Positions 14,549 through 23,002 of a stretch of DNA of 36,825 nt are shown here, one piece after another. A program made the translations under genes and the position numbers. Source of the stretch: Deltaproteobacteria bacterium (lineage in GTDB: Bacteria; Desulfobacterota; JAENJC01); assembly GCA_030646755.1 (NCBI GenBank), contig JAUSKU010000069.1:1-36825 (forward strand), read 5' to 3'. The notes under the pieces were generated by a model. The model was not told where the DNA came from. It searched no databases and saw nothing but the letters and a program-made list of their open reading frames with translations. Position 1 is the first letter of the stretch. Each line of letters starts with the position of its first letter.

Positions 14549-15691
14549 TTAATATCTTTCTTGTGGGGATTTGTCAAGGAATTTCTCTAAAGAAATCGAA
14601 CTATCTTTCCCAACCTTGAGCCTCTTCCTGGTGTCCACAACCCCTTTCAAACGAACCACATCTCCTCTCCGAAGATCATCAAAGGTCCCATTCAAGTTGG
14701 TCTTGTCCTTATCAAGCCTTGCAATAAGCCTCCTTCCTTCTTTCCCGCAGACATAAAACTCCATCTTCCCCTTGGAGATCAGGGGCTCGCTTACAACCCT
14801 GTATGAATCCTCTCCACAGATATCTGCCAGGGAAAGATCATCTTCCCTTAGTATTAGATACGAGAACTTCAGGGAATCCTTCCTCAGACCAGTCAACTGG
14901 TCTACTTCCTTTACAATGGCCGGCGGCTCCCACGGCACATCTTCGTGACACCAGTCCTTGGGATTATCAAGCGCAGGGCATTTATCACCAGTAAGGCACG
15001 GGGAGTAGATATGCAGGCCTTCATCCAGAAGGCCGTCCCTGACCATCAGCATTTCCCTGGAGGTCTCCCGAAGGGCGGGCTCTATTATGATACAGCTTCC
15101 ATCAAAGGACAAAAACCTGTTTATCAGGCCTTTTAAGATCTCAACTCTTTTATGAATCCTTTCAGCATCGTTATGGGCCACTTCATTTAAGAGGTTGGAG
15201 AGGATGATGATATCGAAGCTCCCTTTTATGTGGGCCTCAATCCTTTCTATGCCGGATTTTAATGTTGTCAGGGTGGCCTCTTTGGGACCTCTATCCTTAA
15301 AAAGTGCCTCTGCATCCCTCAGGTTTTCAGCCACAGGATCGACTGCCGTAAATTCAAGGATGGGTCTCTTTTCCTTTATAGAAAAGAAGTCCAAGGCGCC
15401 AAGGGTGGCAGTCCCAGGGCCTGAGCCTATGTCAAGGATTCTGAGTTTATCCTTTTTAAACAGGCCTTTGGGGTGCAAGGAAAGCTCTTTTAGCGGGATA
15501 TGAATTTTATACAGGTTGGAGGGGAGGAAATATTCGATATACGCCTTTCTCAGGCCCGCATCCTTGAGATATGCGGCAGGAAGAGACTCCCTTTCCCTTG
15601 TCAGGAGAGTGGAGAGGCGGGCCACATTCGACGCAAGGTTTTTTAATTCCGTTTTAAACAATCTCTCCGACCAAGTCATAGTCCGATGCAT
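14549..15691 (-). CDS. Rsm22-family ribosome-associated methyltransferase-like protein
   Basis: A 380-residue protein with a Rossmann methyltransferase core: the SAM-binding motif DIGSGPGT at about 87-94 and an acidic strand end (FTAVDP). Cysteines C232, C238 and C248 (SPC.....C.........CH) mark the Rsm22 family, in which Cys residues hold an iron-sulfur cluster (mitochondrial METTL17). The C-terminal 80 residues look like a small beta domain (LKGVVDTRKRLKV). The likely role is in small ribosomal subunit assembly or 16S rRNA methylation. The start ATG 15691 has AAGGA 6-7 bases upstream; TTG 15697 and ATG 15679 are alternatives. It overlaps the end of rimO by 38 bases, so the two ribosome-modifying genes are coupled. 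Confidence 0.8.
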   Translation of the reverse strand: MHRTMTWSERLFKTELKNLASNVARLSTLLTRERESLPAAYLKDAGLRKAYIEYFLPSNLYKIHIPLKELSLHPKGLFKKDKLRILDIGSGPGTATLGALDFFSIKEKRPILEFTAVDPVAENLRDAEALFKDRGPKEATLTTLKSGIERIEAHIKGSFDIIILSNLLNEVAHNDAERIHKRVEILKGLINRFLSFDGSCIIIEPALRETSREMLMVRDGLLDEGLHIYSPCLTGDKCPALDNPKDWCHEDVPWEPPAIVKEVDQLTGLRKDSLKFSYLILREDDLSLADICGEDSYRVVSEPLISKGKMEFYVCGKEGRRLIARLDKDKTNLNGTFDDLRRGDVVRLKGVVDTRKRLKVGKDSSISLEKFLDKSPQERY

Positions 15692-16979
15692 CGACAATCC
15701 TTACACTTACAATATCTCCTGGAGATACGGTTCCTGACGTTATGTATGTTATCCCGTCTATGTCAGGGGCCTGTCCTTCAGTCCTCCCGGAAAGAAGGAA
15801 TTCGCTCTCATCGCTGACACCGTCAACAATGACCTTTTCAACTCTGCCGATATGTTCTTTGTTCCTCTTCCTGGATATGATCTTCTGAAGGGCCATGACA
15901 CGGTTGTAACGCTCCATCTTTACATTTTCGGGTATATGCCTCTTCAAAAGAGATGCCGGTGTACCTTCCTCCCTCGAATACGTGAAAGCTCCGAGCCTGT
16001 CAAACTCAAACTCCTCTATGAAATTCAAGAGATCCGTAAAGTCTTTTTCTGCCTCTCCAGGGAATCCGACTATTACCGAGGTCCTGAGGGTCAGATCAGG
16101 AATCGCCTCTCTGAGCCTATACAATCTGCTTCTTAGCTTGTCCCCCGTTATCCCCCTCCCCATCTCCTTGAGTATCCTGTCTGAGACATGCTGAATAGGG
16201 ATATCGAGATATTTCAGCACCTTGTCCTCATTTTTTATAACATCTATAAGTTCATCCGTAACAAACTGTGGATACGTGTAAAGGAGCCTGATCCACTCAA
16301 GACCCTTTATCTTGACCATCTCTTTTAACAAAGAAGGTAGTCCAAGGCCGGTCTTCAGGTCTATCCCGTATGATGTCGTATCCTGGGCTATAAGAATCGC
16401 CTCCTTCATCCCCTTGGATACAAGGTTTTCCGTCTCCCTGATGATGGAATCTACGGGCCTGCTCCTGAACCTCCCTCTTATACCCGGGATGGCGCAGAAG
16501 GTACAGGTATGGGAACAACCCTCGGCTATCTTTATGTACGCAGTGTGTTTTGGAGTGGATACGAGCCTCGGAGTAAGGTCATCGTATATGTATTCAGACT
16601 GGATAAGGTGGGAACCCTTCTCCTCCTTTTCGAGGTATTCGACTATCTTGTGGTATTCTCCTGTCCCTATCCAGAGGTCTACCTCTGGAAGTTCATTTGT
16701 AAGCTCCTCCTGGTACCTCTGGGGAAGGCATCCGGCGACAACCAGCAGTTTGCAGTTCCCGGTCTCCTTGAGACCTGCCAGCTCGATGATTGTATCTATG
16801 GACTCCTTCTTCGCAGACTCTATGAAGCCGCAGGTATTTATTATTATGACATCTGCTTCGCTGTGTTCATTGGTTATCTTATAGTCATGCCTGGAAAGAA
16901 TCCCCAGCATCACCTCAGAATCCACCAGGTTTTTGGGGCAACCGAGGGAGACGAAACCGACTTTTTTATGATCCTTCAA
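15654..16979 (-). CDS. rimO: Ribosomal protein S12 methylthiotransferase RimO
   Basis: RimO is a radical-SAM enzyme that adds a methylthio group to an aspartate of ribosomal protein S12. The 441-residue length is normal. The N-terminal domain has the first iron-sulfur ligands C14 (LGCPKN), C50 (NTCGF) and C84 (GCLPQ). The radical-SAM cluster is C155-x3-C159-x2-C162 (CSHTCTFC). A C-terminal TRAM-like domain ends at DYDLVGEIV. LGCPKN and the order of domains distinguish it from MiaB. Its ATG lies 14 bases inside the end of hisG, so translation is coupled. The next gene, an Rsm22-type protein, also overlaps it. Confidence 0.95.
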   Translation of the reverse strand: MKDHKKVGFVSLGCPKNLVDSEVMLGILSRHDYKITNEHSEADVIIINTCGFIESAKKESIDTIIELAGLKETGNCKLLVVAGCLPQRYQEELTNELPEVDLWIGTGEYHKIVEYLEKEEKGSHLIQSEYIYDDLTPRLVSTPKHTAYIKIAEGCSHTCTFCAIPGIRGRFRSRPVDSIIRETENLVSKGMKEAILIAQDTTSYGIDLKTGLGLPSLLKEMVKIKGLEWIRLLYTYPQFVTDELIDVIKNEDKVLKYLDIPIQHVSDRILKEMGRGITGDKLRSRLYRLREAIPDLTLRTSVIVGFPGEAEKDFTDLLNFIEEFEFDRLGAFTYSREEGTPASLLKRHIPENVKMERYNRVMALQKIISRKRNKEHIGRVEKVIVDGVSDESEFLLSGRTEGQAPDIDGITYITSGTVSPGDIVSVRIVDASDYDLVGEIV

Positions 16980-17628
16980 CTTCTTTCCTCAGACCCTCTA
17001 TTATCTCCGCAATCCTTGCACCCTTTATCTTAAGAGATGCCCTGTTCACAATAAGGCGGGACGTGATCTTCATTATCTCCTCCACCTCCACAAGTCCGTT
17101 CTGCTTCAAGGTCTCACCGGTTTCAACCAGGTCAACGATCCTCTCCGCAAGCCCTATCAAAGGGGCCAATTCAATGGAGCCGTAAAGCTTTATCATCTCC
17201 ACTTGGACACCCTTGGATGCGAAAAACTTCTCGGTAATATTCGGGTACTTCGTGGCTATCCTTATGCTGGTCCACTGGGACGGATCGTCCTTTGCTGAAA
17301 GCGCGGCAGGCTCTGCCACCATCATCCTGCACCTGCCTATTTTGAGGTCCAGCGGCTCGTAAACGTCCCTCTCCTGCTCCATGAGAACGTCCTTCCCTGC
17401 AACCCCTATGTCAGCAGCCCCATATTCCACATAGGTCGGGACATCGGTAGGCTTCACGACAAGGAATCTCAGCCCATTTTTTTTATCATCAAATATCAGC
17501 TTCCTCGACTCCTCCATATTCTCAAGAGGCTCGATCCCAATCTTTGCAAATATCTTAAGTGCCTGTTTCATCACTCGCCCCTTGGGAAGAGCAATAGTTA
17601 AAGTATCTTTAGATGCGCGGGTCATCAT
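16966..17628 (-). CDS. hisG: ATP phosphoribosyltransferase, short form HisG
   Basis: HisG joins ATP and PRPP, the first step of histidine synthesis. The 220-residue length lacks the C-terminal regulatory ACT-like domain, so this is the short form that normally needs HisZ as a regulatory partner. No hisZ is visible in the window. Typical features are ALPKGR near the N-terminus, the core VVKPTDVPTYVEYGAADIGV, and ERIVDLVETGETLKQNGL near the PRPP site. The start ATG 17628 overlaps the end of the upstream PIN toxin gene and has TGGAG about 10 bases upstream. In the related housekeeping order hisG follows murA directly; here a toxin-antitoxin pair lies between them. Confidence 0.95.
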   Translation of the reverse strand: MMTRASKDTLTIALPKGRVMKQALKIFAKIGIEPLENMEESRKLIFDDKKNGLRFLVVKPTDVPTYVEYGAADIGVAGKDVLMEQERDVYEPLDLKIGRCRMMVAEPAALSAKDDPSQWTSIRIATKYPNITEKFFASKGVQVEMIKLYGSIELAPLIGLAERIVDLVETGETLKQNGLVEVEEIMKITSRLIVNRASLKIKGARIAEIIEGLRKEVEGS

Positions 17629-18020
17629 TTTACACACTCCACGAAGCTGCTTTTTAAAATCACGGGATCATTTGTAATCAATGGCAAACCAAGATATCGG
17701 GCAGTGCCGGCAATAAGCCTGTCGTGGAGTTCAGGGATATCGGATATTTCAAATGCAGATTTAATGATTTCGATAGATAATTTTTCTTCAATATAGTTAA
17801 TAGAGTTACCAACTATTCCTTCAATATCAGTTATTGAAAAGGGAATCCTCCTCTTTTCATACAGGTATCCTATTTCAAATATAACAGCAGACGGGATGAT
17901 TATTATGTTCTTCCCTTCATCTGCCTTTTTCAGGATTTTATCTGCATTATCACTTATTACCTTGTCACCATTCAAGTACTTTATAATAGCCTGAGTGTCT
18001 ATTACATACTTGTTCATCAT
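17625..18020 (-). CDS. VapC-like PIN-domain ribonuclease toxin
   Basis: A 131-residue PIN domain. The acidic catalytic residues are in place: D8 (YVIDTQ), E49 (VIFEIG), D100 (ELHDRL) and D118 (LITNDP). Such proteins bind Mg2+ or Mn2+ and cut RNA, typically tRNA or rRNA, when not held by their antitoxin. Its start overlaps the last base of the upstream antitoxin stop (TAATGATG; the second ATG at 18017 is an alternative). Its own end overlaps hisG, so the toxin is tightly embedded in the operon. The RNA target is unknown. Confidence 0.88.
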   Translation of the reverse strand: MMNKYVIDTQAIIKYLNGDKVISDNADKILKKADEGKNIIIIPSAVIFEIGYLYEKRRIPFSITDIEGIVGNSINYIEEKLSIEIIKSAFEISDIPELHDRLIAGTARYLGLPLITNDPVILKSSFVECVK

Positions 18021-18250
18021 TATTCCTCAAGCTCTTCAGTCATATGTTTTATTGACTGTTGATCGAGTTTTTTCAGCTCTTTCTCGATCATACTATAATC
18101 GATGGCCTGTTTTTTAAAGAGACCCCCTACTTTATATACCTTCTTTTTTTTCTCAGGGAATATTACAAGAACCTCAGAAATAGCCTGAGATCCCGGCCTT
18201 TCAATCAACTCAACTATACCTTTGTGATATATCCCTCTTAATGCATCCAT
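18020..18250 (-). CDS. Antitoxin paired with the PIN toxin
   Basis: A 76-residue protein directly upstream of, and overlapping by one base, the PIN toxin. That layout is typical of vapBC-type pairs. The N-terminal half (ALRGIYHKGIVELIERPG) resembles the small beta-strand domain of DUF104/AF2212-like antitoxins. The C-terminal half is Lys/Glu-rich and helical, as expected for a toxin-wrapping tail. A clear ribosome binding site (GGAGG, 5 bases before ATG 18250) shows that it is translated independently. I infer the antitoxin role from position and size. It probably also represses its own promoter, which should lie in 18251-18310. Confidence 0.75.
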   Translation of the reverse strand: MDALRGIYHKGIVELIERPGSQAISEVLVIFPEKKKKVYKVGGLFKKQAIDYSMIEKELKKLDQQSIKHMTEELEE

Positions 18251-18310
18251 AACGACCTCCTCTCGTATCTACAGCTAAAGATACCACATCCCGGCCTTAC
18301 AGTAAAGCAA

Positions 18311-18345
18311 ACAAAAAGCCCCTGCGGGATGGTTTCCGCAGGGGC
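18311..18345 (-). terminator. Intrinsic terminator after murA
   Basis: On the - strand, GCCCCTGCGG and CCGCAGGGGC (complements of 18336-18345 and 18318-18327) form a perfect 10-bp stem with an 8-base loop. TTTTTGT follows directly (complement of 18311-18317). This is a textbook rho-independent terminator 27 bases past the murA stop. It separates murA from the toxin-antitoxin-hisG unit. Confidence 0.92.
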
Positions 18346-18371
18346 GTAATAGAGATTATTGTCGAAGGGCT

Positions 18372-19631
18372 TTACGTCCCAACTCGTTTAATCTTTGCCC
18401 CTAATCTTGAGAGCTTTTCCTCTATCCTCTCATACCCCCTGTCGAGGTGATAAACTCTCGAAACCTCTGTTGTCCCTTCTGCGGCCAGGCCTGCCAGTAT
18501 GAGTGATGCGCTGGCCCGGAGGTCCGTTGCCATCACGGGGGCGCCGGAGAGGTATGGGACACCTTTAACTAAGGCGCTGTGTCCGTCTACCCTTATATCA
18601 GCCCCCATCCTCTGGAGCTCGCTGACATGCATGAAGCGGTTTTCAAAAACCGTCTCGGATATTACAGAAAGCCCGTCACCTAAAGTCATCAAGACCATCA
18701 TCTGGGCCTGCATGTCAGTTGCAAATCCGGGATATGGAAGGGTCTTTACATCAACGCTCTTTATCCTGCGATGACCTATGACCCTTATCCCGTCCCCCTC
18801 AACCTTTATCTCAACCCCGGCCTCCCGAAGCTTTATGATAAGGGCCATGGAATGCTCTTCTATGCAGTCCTTGATCTTTATATTCCCGCGTGTAAGGGCT
18901 GATGCAATCATAAAGGTCCCGGTCTCTATCCTGTCCGGCATTACCCTGTACGAAACAGGCTTCAATGAAGATACGCCCTCTATAGTAATTACATCGGTAC
19001 CCGCTCCCCTGATCTTAGCTCCCATCCTGTTCAGCAGATTTGCTGTATCCACAACCTCCGGTTCGCAGGCGGCATTTTCAAGGACCGTAGTCCCTTCTGC
19101 CAGGGATGCGGCCATCATTATGTTCTCCGTGCCTGTCACGGTAACTATGTCGAAGTATATCTTGGCCCCTCTGAGTTTCTTGGCCTTTGCCTCCACATAA
19201 CCGTGCTCTATCTTTATCTCTGCCCCCATCTTTTCAAGGGCCATCAGGTGAAGATTTATTGGCCTTGCCCCTATGGCGCATCCTCCGGGAAGGGAGACCC
19301 TTGCCTTGCCAAGCCTCGCAAGAAGGGGACCGAGGACAAGGGAAGACGCCCTCATGGTTTTTACCAGCTCGTAAGGGGCCTCGTGGGAGATCAATTTGCT
19401 TGCATCAACAGACACGCTATGCTTCTTCTCGTCAGCCTCGACCGTTGCCCCAAGATTTGAAAGGAGCTTCCTCGTAGTCCTTATGTCCTCCAGGGTCGGT
19501 ACATTTTCAAACACGGTTGTCCCTTCAGCAAGGATAGATGCTGCCAGAAGCGGCAGCGCCGCATTCTTGGCCCCGCTTATCTCCACATCCCCAACCAGTC
19601 TCTCTCCGCCCTCTATGACTATCTTGTCCAA
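18372..19631 (-). CDS. murA: UDP-N-acetylglucosamine 1-carboxyvinyltransferase MurA
   Basis: MurA transfers enolpyruvate from PEP to UDP-GlcNAc, the first committed step of peptidoglycan synthesis. It is 419 residues, normal for the family. K22 and N23 (SGAKNAA) bind substrate, and the catalytic cysteine is C118 in GGCAIGARP; it is a Cys, so fosfomycin sensitivity is expected. The start is TTG 19631 with GGAGG 5 bases upstream. The gene lies directly downstream of the defence operon on the same strand and ends in a strong terminator. A promoter-like sequence in the 78-base gap (19678-19706) may keep it expressed independently of the inserted genes. Confidence 0.97.
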   Translation of the reverse strand: MDKIVIEGGERLVGDVEISGAKNAALPLLAASILAEGTTVFENVPTLEDIRTTRKLLSNLGATVEADEKKHSVSVDASKLISHEAPYELVKTMRASSLVLGPLLARLGKARVSLPGGCAIGARPINLHLMALEKMGAEIKIEHGYVEAKAKKLRGAKIYFDIVTVTGTENIMMAASLAEGTTVLENAACEPEVVDTANLLNRMGAKIRGAGTDVITIEGVSSLKPVSYRVMPDRIETGTFMIASALTRGNIKIKDCIEEHSMALIIKLREAGVEIKVEGDGIRVIGHRRIKSVDVKTLPYPGFATDMQAQMMVLMTLGDGLSVISETVFENRFMHVSELQRMGADIRVDGHSALVKGVPYLSGAPVMATDLRASASLILAGLAAEGTTEVSRVYHLDRGYERIEEKLSRLGAKIKRVGT

Positions 19632-19677
19632 CTAAGCCTCCATAAAGTCAGTAATCCTGCAAAAAACAACCTTTAAT

Positions 19678-19706
19678 AGAATAGCACAGCCGTATTCAAA
19701 AATAAA
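19678..19706 (-). promoter_or_regulatory. Possible extended -10 promoter for murA
   Basis: Read on the - strand: TTTATT (complement of 19701-19706), a 17-base spacer that ends in TGC, then TATTCT (complement of 19678-19683). The TGn before the -10 partly compensates for a poor -35. The predicted start is about 40 bases before the murA TTG. It would be needed because the inserted defence operon separates murA from prmC. Confidence 0.4.
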
Positions 19707-19709
19707 TGA

Positions 19710-20033
19710 TCAGCTTCTTTCTCTGCCCGCCAATCTTTTCAATTCAGCCTCATAAACCTCATAATCTCCCAGATATGCACGCATGAGGCTTTTCCAGAGC
19801 TTACCGTGATTAGGCACATTAAAATGCAACAATTCATGGACGATGACATAGTCTCCCAGTTCCCTCTCCATGTCCAGCAATTCGATATTGAAGGTCAAAT
19901 TGCCGCTGGTGGAGCATGATGCCCACTTGCTCTTCATGCGTCTCAGCGAGAGTATCTTTATTGGCACCTGGAGCCTGACCGCCCATTCAAGGACGCGGAA
20001 TTTAAATTCCTCTTTTTCGCGCCAGCAGTTCAT
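19710..20033 (-). CDS. YgjP-like M48-type metallopeptidase, short
   Basis: A 107-residue zinc peptidase domain. It has HELLHFNVPNHGKLW, with the HExxH zinc motif and a third His downstream, and RRMKSKWASCS, the conserved stretch before the active site in the YgjP/DUF45 group. Usual YgjP proteins are about 170-240 residues; here the N-terminal half is absent and the gene starts right at the catalytic region. Its ATG overlaps the hsdR stop (ATGA), so it is translated with hsdR. YgjP-like proteins recur beside type I restriction genes and may process or remove the restriction subunit. That role is a guess. Confidence 0.85.
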   Translation of the reverse strand: MNCWREKEEFKFRVLEWAVRLQVPIKILSLRRMKSKWASCSTSGNLTFNIELLDMERELGDYVIVHELLHFNVPNHGKLWKSLMRAYLGDYEVYEAELKRLAGRERS

Positions 20034-22999
20034 CGGCGGAAACTCTTTTGCAGCAGGTTAAAAAGTGACTCCACTGTCGCAGCTACCTTTTTCATGTCAT
20101 CTTCCTCTGCGACAAGCGCATACGTTACCTGCTTGCGCACCTCCCGCAGTTCCGCCTCGCTTCCTTTCCAATTTGGGAACTTCAAAAATGCCTCTCCAAT
20201 CCTCCTGCTAACAGTCTCAGGGTTTGGAATCCCCTCGTCTGTCAGTTTACAGAGGACAAAGAAGGTAAGCCCATCCAGCCCCTTTTCTGCCTGCGCTTTC
20301 TTCCGCTTTTCGTTCTTGTCTATCTCGTTCAGAAGTTCAGCCAGGGCTTCAGCAGTGGTCGTCTGCCGTTCCTCGAAGCCTTCCTGCACAACCTTCGCCC
20401 GTTCGGCAAGGGCGACCAGAAACGGATCATCGCTGTTCTCCTCTGCCGTCCTCTCAATGGATTTGATTAGATTGATGACCTTAGTGGCCTTCCCTTCCTC
20501 GCGCTGCTTGATAGCATCTATGGTGGATTTGTCGATTACCACATAGTCGTCGGGGGTCGATTCCGCGCCCATGAACGCGCCGATATGCTTTTGGACAAGC
20601 TCATTTGTCTTCCTCTGGAACGCCCGATCCACATAAACTCGACGCGCGTAAGCGTTACGGACGACCTCATATATCCCTGAAAGCGTTGCATACTCTTCAA
20701 TAAACGGCCTTAGGAAGGCGTCAGGCGAGATGATCTCATAGAGCATCTCTATCTCTTTGTATTCTCGGAAGAATTCCTTCCGCCGCTCCTTGTCTCTAAA
20801 ATGCTCAATCAGGTTGTCCACGTCCTTGTCATTGAAGTTTTGCGTCACCAGTGCCAGATACGCCGGGGCCTTGCTCTCCATCTTCGATTTGAAAAGGTGT
20901 TTGAGCAGGCCGATGTCCTTGACTATGGCGTTGATCTCATCGCTGTCGAAGGCCAGCGCCTTTTCCAGCTTGTCGAAGATGCCCACGAAATCCAGGACGA
21001 AGCCGTGGGGTTTCACCATCTCAGCCGCTTCATTTTCGTAAGGCCGGTTCACTCGCGCTATGGCCTGTAGCAGCGTGTGGTCGCGCATTGGCTTGTCCAG
21101 ATACATGGCATAGAGGATGGGCGCGTCGAACCCTGTCAACAGCTTTTCAGTGACTATAAGAATCTTCGGCCACTCTCCCACCTTGGTGAAGTTCTTTCGT
21201 ATCTGTTTCTCCCGCTTTGGATCGAGATGCCACTTCTTGAGGTGCGCCGGGTCGTTGTTGTTACCTGTGAATACGATCTCTGAATATTCCGGCGGCAGAA
21301 TAGCGTCCAGAGCTTCTTTATAAAACACACAGGCTTCCCTATCCACTGCCACCAGGAAGGCCTTGTATCCGAGCGGCTCCACGTTCCCCCTGAAATGGTC
21401 GGCCACATAGCGCGCCACCTGCTTTACCCTGTCCTTCCCCTTGAGGAAGTTCTTTAGATTCACCGCCCGTTCGAGGATCTTGTTCAACTCCTCAATGTCT
21501 GCAATCCCTTCCGTCTCCGCCAGAGAGAGGAACTCCTTTTCCATGATCTCGTGCGGGACAAGCATCTCGTTGGGCGCGAGGTTGTAGTAGAGCGGCAGCG
21601 TCGTGCCGTCCTCAATGCTCTCGGAGATGGAATACTTGTGGAGGTATCCTTTGTCGTCCTCGCATCCGAAGGTCTTAAAGGTCCCTTTCCCATAGGCAGT
21701 CTTGTCCACCGGTGTGCCGGTGAAGCCAAGGAAACTTGCGTTCGGCAGCCCGGCCATCAGGAAGTTGCCAAGGTCGCCTCCTGTGGTCCGATGGGCCTCG
21801 TCTATCATTATGTATATGTTCTTTCTCAGATTGAGGTTTGCAGGCATGTCGCGGAACTTGTGGATCATCGTCACGATAATGCCGCGATAGTCCTGCTTCA
21901 GCAGCCGGTTCAACTCCGAGATACGGTCGGCGTGAGCCACGTTGTTCAACCCAACAGCTACAAGGTTTTTGAGCATCTGGTCTTCCAGCTCATTGCGGTC
22001 GATCATCAGAAGTATGGTAGGCTTCTCCGCCTCCGGCGCTTTGAACAGCAGTTCCGCGGCCTTTATCATTGTATAGGTCTTGCCGCTCCCCTGCGTATGC
22101 CACACCAGCCCGCGTGTTCGCCTTGCGTCGAGCGCCCGCGCCACCACCTTGTCTACTGCCGCCGTCTGGTGCTGGCGCAGTATGAACTTCTGAAGCTCCT
22201 CCTCCTTCTCCGCGAAAAGGATAAAATCCTTTAATAAGCGGAGCATGTGAGACACGGCGCAGAAGCTCTTCACCTTTGCCTCAAGATTGCCTACTTCCTC
22301 GTGCTTCCAGTTGAATATATTGCGCCGTACAGTGTTCCATGTCGCGCCGTAGGCAAAACCTATGGCCTCGGTGGAGGTGAACATCATCTGCGGGACCATC
22401 ACCTCCGGCGTCTCGGTGTGATAACGGCGTATCTGGTCCACCCCAAGGGCAATCGCCTCGTCCTTGCTTGCGTTCTTGCACTCTATAACGAGCACAGGGA
22501 TGCCGTTGATCAGGAATGTGACGTCCTCTCTCGTGCCATAATGGCCGTTGTGGGCATAAAACTCCTCTGTCACCTCATATACATTCCGCCATAAGTTGGG
22601 CTTCCTGCTTATATCTCCGTAATCAATAAGAGTCAGGTCAAGCTCACGGCTTTCCTCGGCGCAAAAGAACTTCCCCTGGTTCCGCAGGTAGGTAAGGAAA
22701 TCACGGTTGCCGGTGATGTCCGATTGCAGACGCTGGAACTCACCCACAAGAGCGCCTTCTGCATCTTTATATCCGGGGTTGAAGGCAAGCACCTGGGTGT
22801 GCAGGAGGTCGCCGAAGTAGAGCGATGCCCTTTGAGCCTCATCAGCATTCTCCCTCGCCCCTTGCGGGAGAGGGCCGGGGTGAGGGGGAAATCCGCGCCG
22901 TGCCTCGGCCTCGGCGCGGGTGACGTAGGTCCACCCGATCTCCTGCGCGTATTGCAGGATGCGGGCCTGGACGGTTTTGTGTTCTCCGGGTTTGGTCAT
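20030..22999 (-). CDS. hsdR: Type I restriction enzyme, R (restriction/translocase) subunit
   Basis: HsdR moves DNA with ATP and cuts it when the HsdMS complex meets unmethylated sites. The 989-residue protein has a PD-(D/E)XK nuclease domain near the N-terminus (D159; E173-C-K175 in LVIECKN). Next come the SF2 helicase motifs: Walker A GSGKT (304-308), DEAH (400-403), FTGTP (426-430) and a late QAIARVNRP motif. A long helical C-terminal region contacts HsdM. Residues 36-51 (GFPPHPGPLPQGAREN) are encoded by an inserted palindromic repeat and are not part of the usual family sequence. The start ATG is 3 bases after the HerA stop and has no clear ribosome binding site, so it is probably coupled. 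Confidence 0.96.
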   Translation of the reverse strand: MTKPGEHKTVQARILQYAQEIGWTYVTRAEAEARRGFPPHPGPLPQGARENADEAQRASLYFGDLLHTQVLAFNPGYKDAEGALVGEFQRLQSDITGNRDFLTYLRNQGKFFCAEESRELDLTLIDYGDISRKPNLWRNVYEVTEEFYAHNGHYGTREDVTFLINGIPVLVIECKNASKDEAIALGVDQIRRYHTETPEVMVPQMMFTSTEAIGFAYGATWNTVRRNIFNWKHEEVGNLEAKVKSFCAVSHMLRLLKDFILFAEKEEELQKFILRQHQTAAVDKVVARALDARRTRGLVWHTQGSGKTYTMIKAAELLFKAPEAEKPTILLMIDRNELEDQMLKNLVAVGLNNVAHADRISELNRLLKQDYRGIIVTMIHKFRDMPANLNLRKNIYIMIDEAHRTTGGDLGNFLMAGLPNASFLGFTGTPVDKTAYGKGTFKTFGCEDDKGYLHKYSISESIEDGTTLPLYYNLAPNEMLVPHEIMEKEFLSLAETEGIADIEELNKILERAVNLKNFLKGKDRVKQVARYVADHFRGNVEPLGYKAFLVAVDREACVFYKEALDAILPPEYSEIVFTGNNNDPAHLKKWHLDPKREKQIRKNFTKVGEWPKILIVTEKLLTGFDAPILYAMYLDKPMRDHTLLQAIARVNRPYENEAAEMVKPHGFVLDFVGIFDKLEKALAFDSDEINAIVKDIGLLKHLFKSKMESKAPAYLALVTQNFNDKDVDNLIEHFRDKERRKEFFREYKEIEMLYEIISPDAFLRPFIEEYATLSGIYEVVRNAYARRVYVDRAFQRKTNELVQKHIGAFMGAESTPDDYVVIDKSTIDAIKQREEGKATKVINLIKSIERTAEENSDDPFLVALAERAKVVQEGFEERQTTTAEALAELLNEIDKNEKRKKAQAEKGLDGLTFFVLCKLTDEGIPNPETVSRRIGEAFLKFPNWKGSEAELREVRKQVTYALVAEEDDMKKVAATVESLFNLLQKSFRR
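22847..22894. repeat. Palindromic repeat inserted in frame in hsdR
   Basis: CTCCCTCGCCCCTTGCGGGAG-type sequence followed by GGGCCGGGGTGAGGG. It has the inner arms and GGTGAGGG tail also seen in the intergenic element at 7387-7465. Read in the hsdR frame it encodes PHPGPLPQGARE, a peptide characteristic of this repeat when it lands in genes. The frame remains open across it. Confidence 0.75.
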
Positions 23000-23002
23000 A
23001 AG

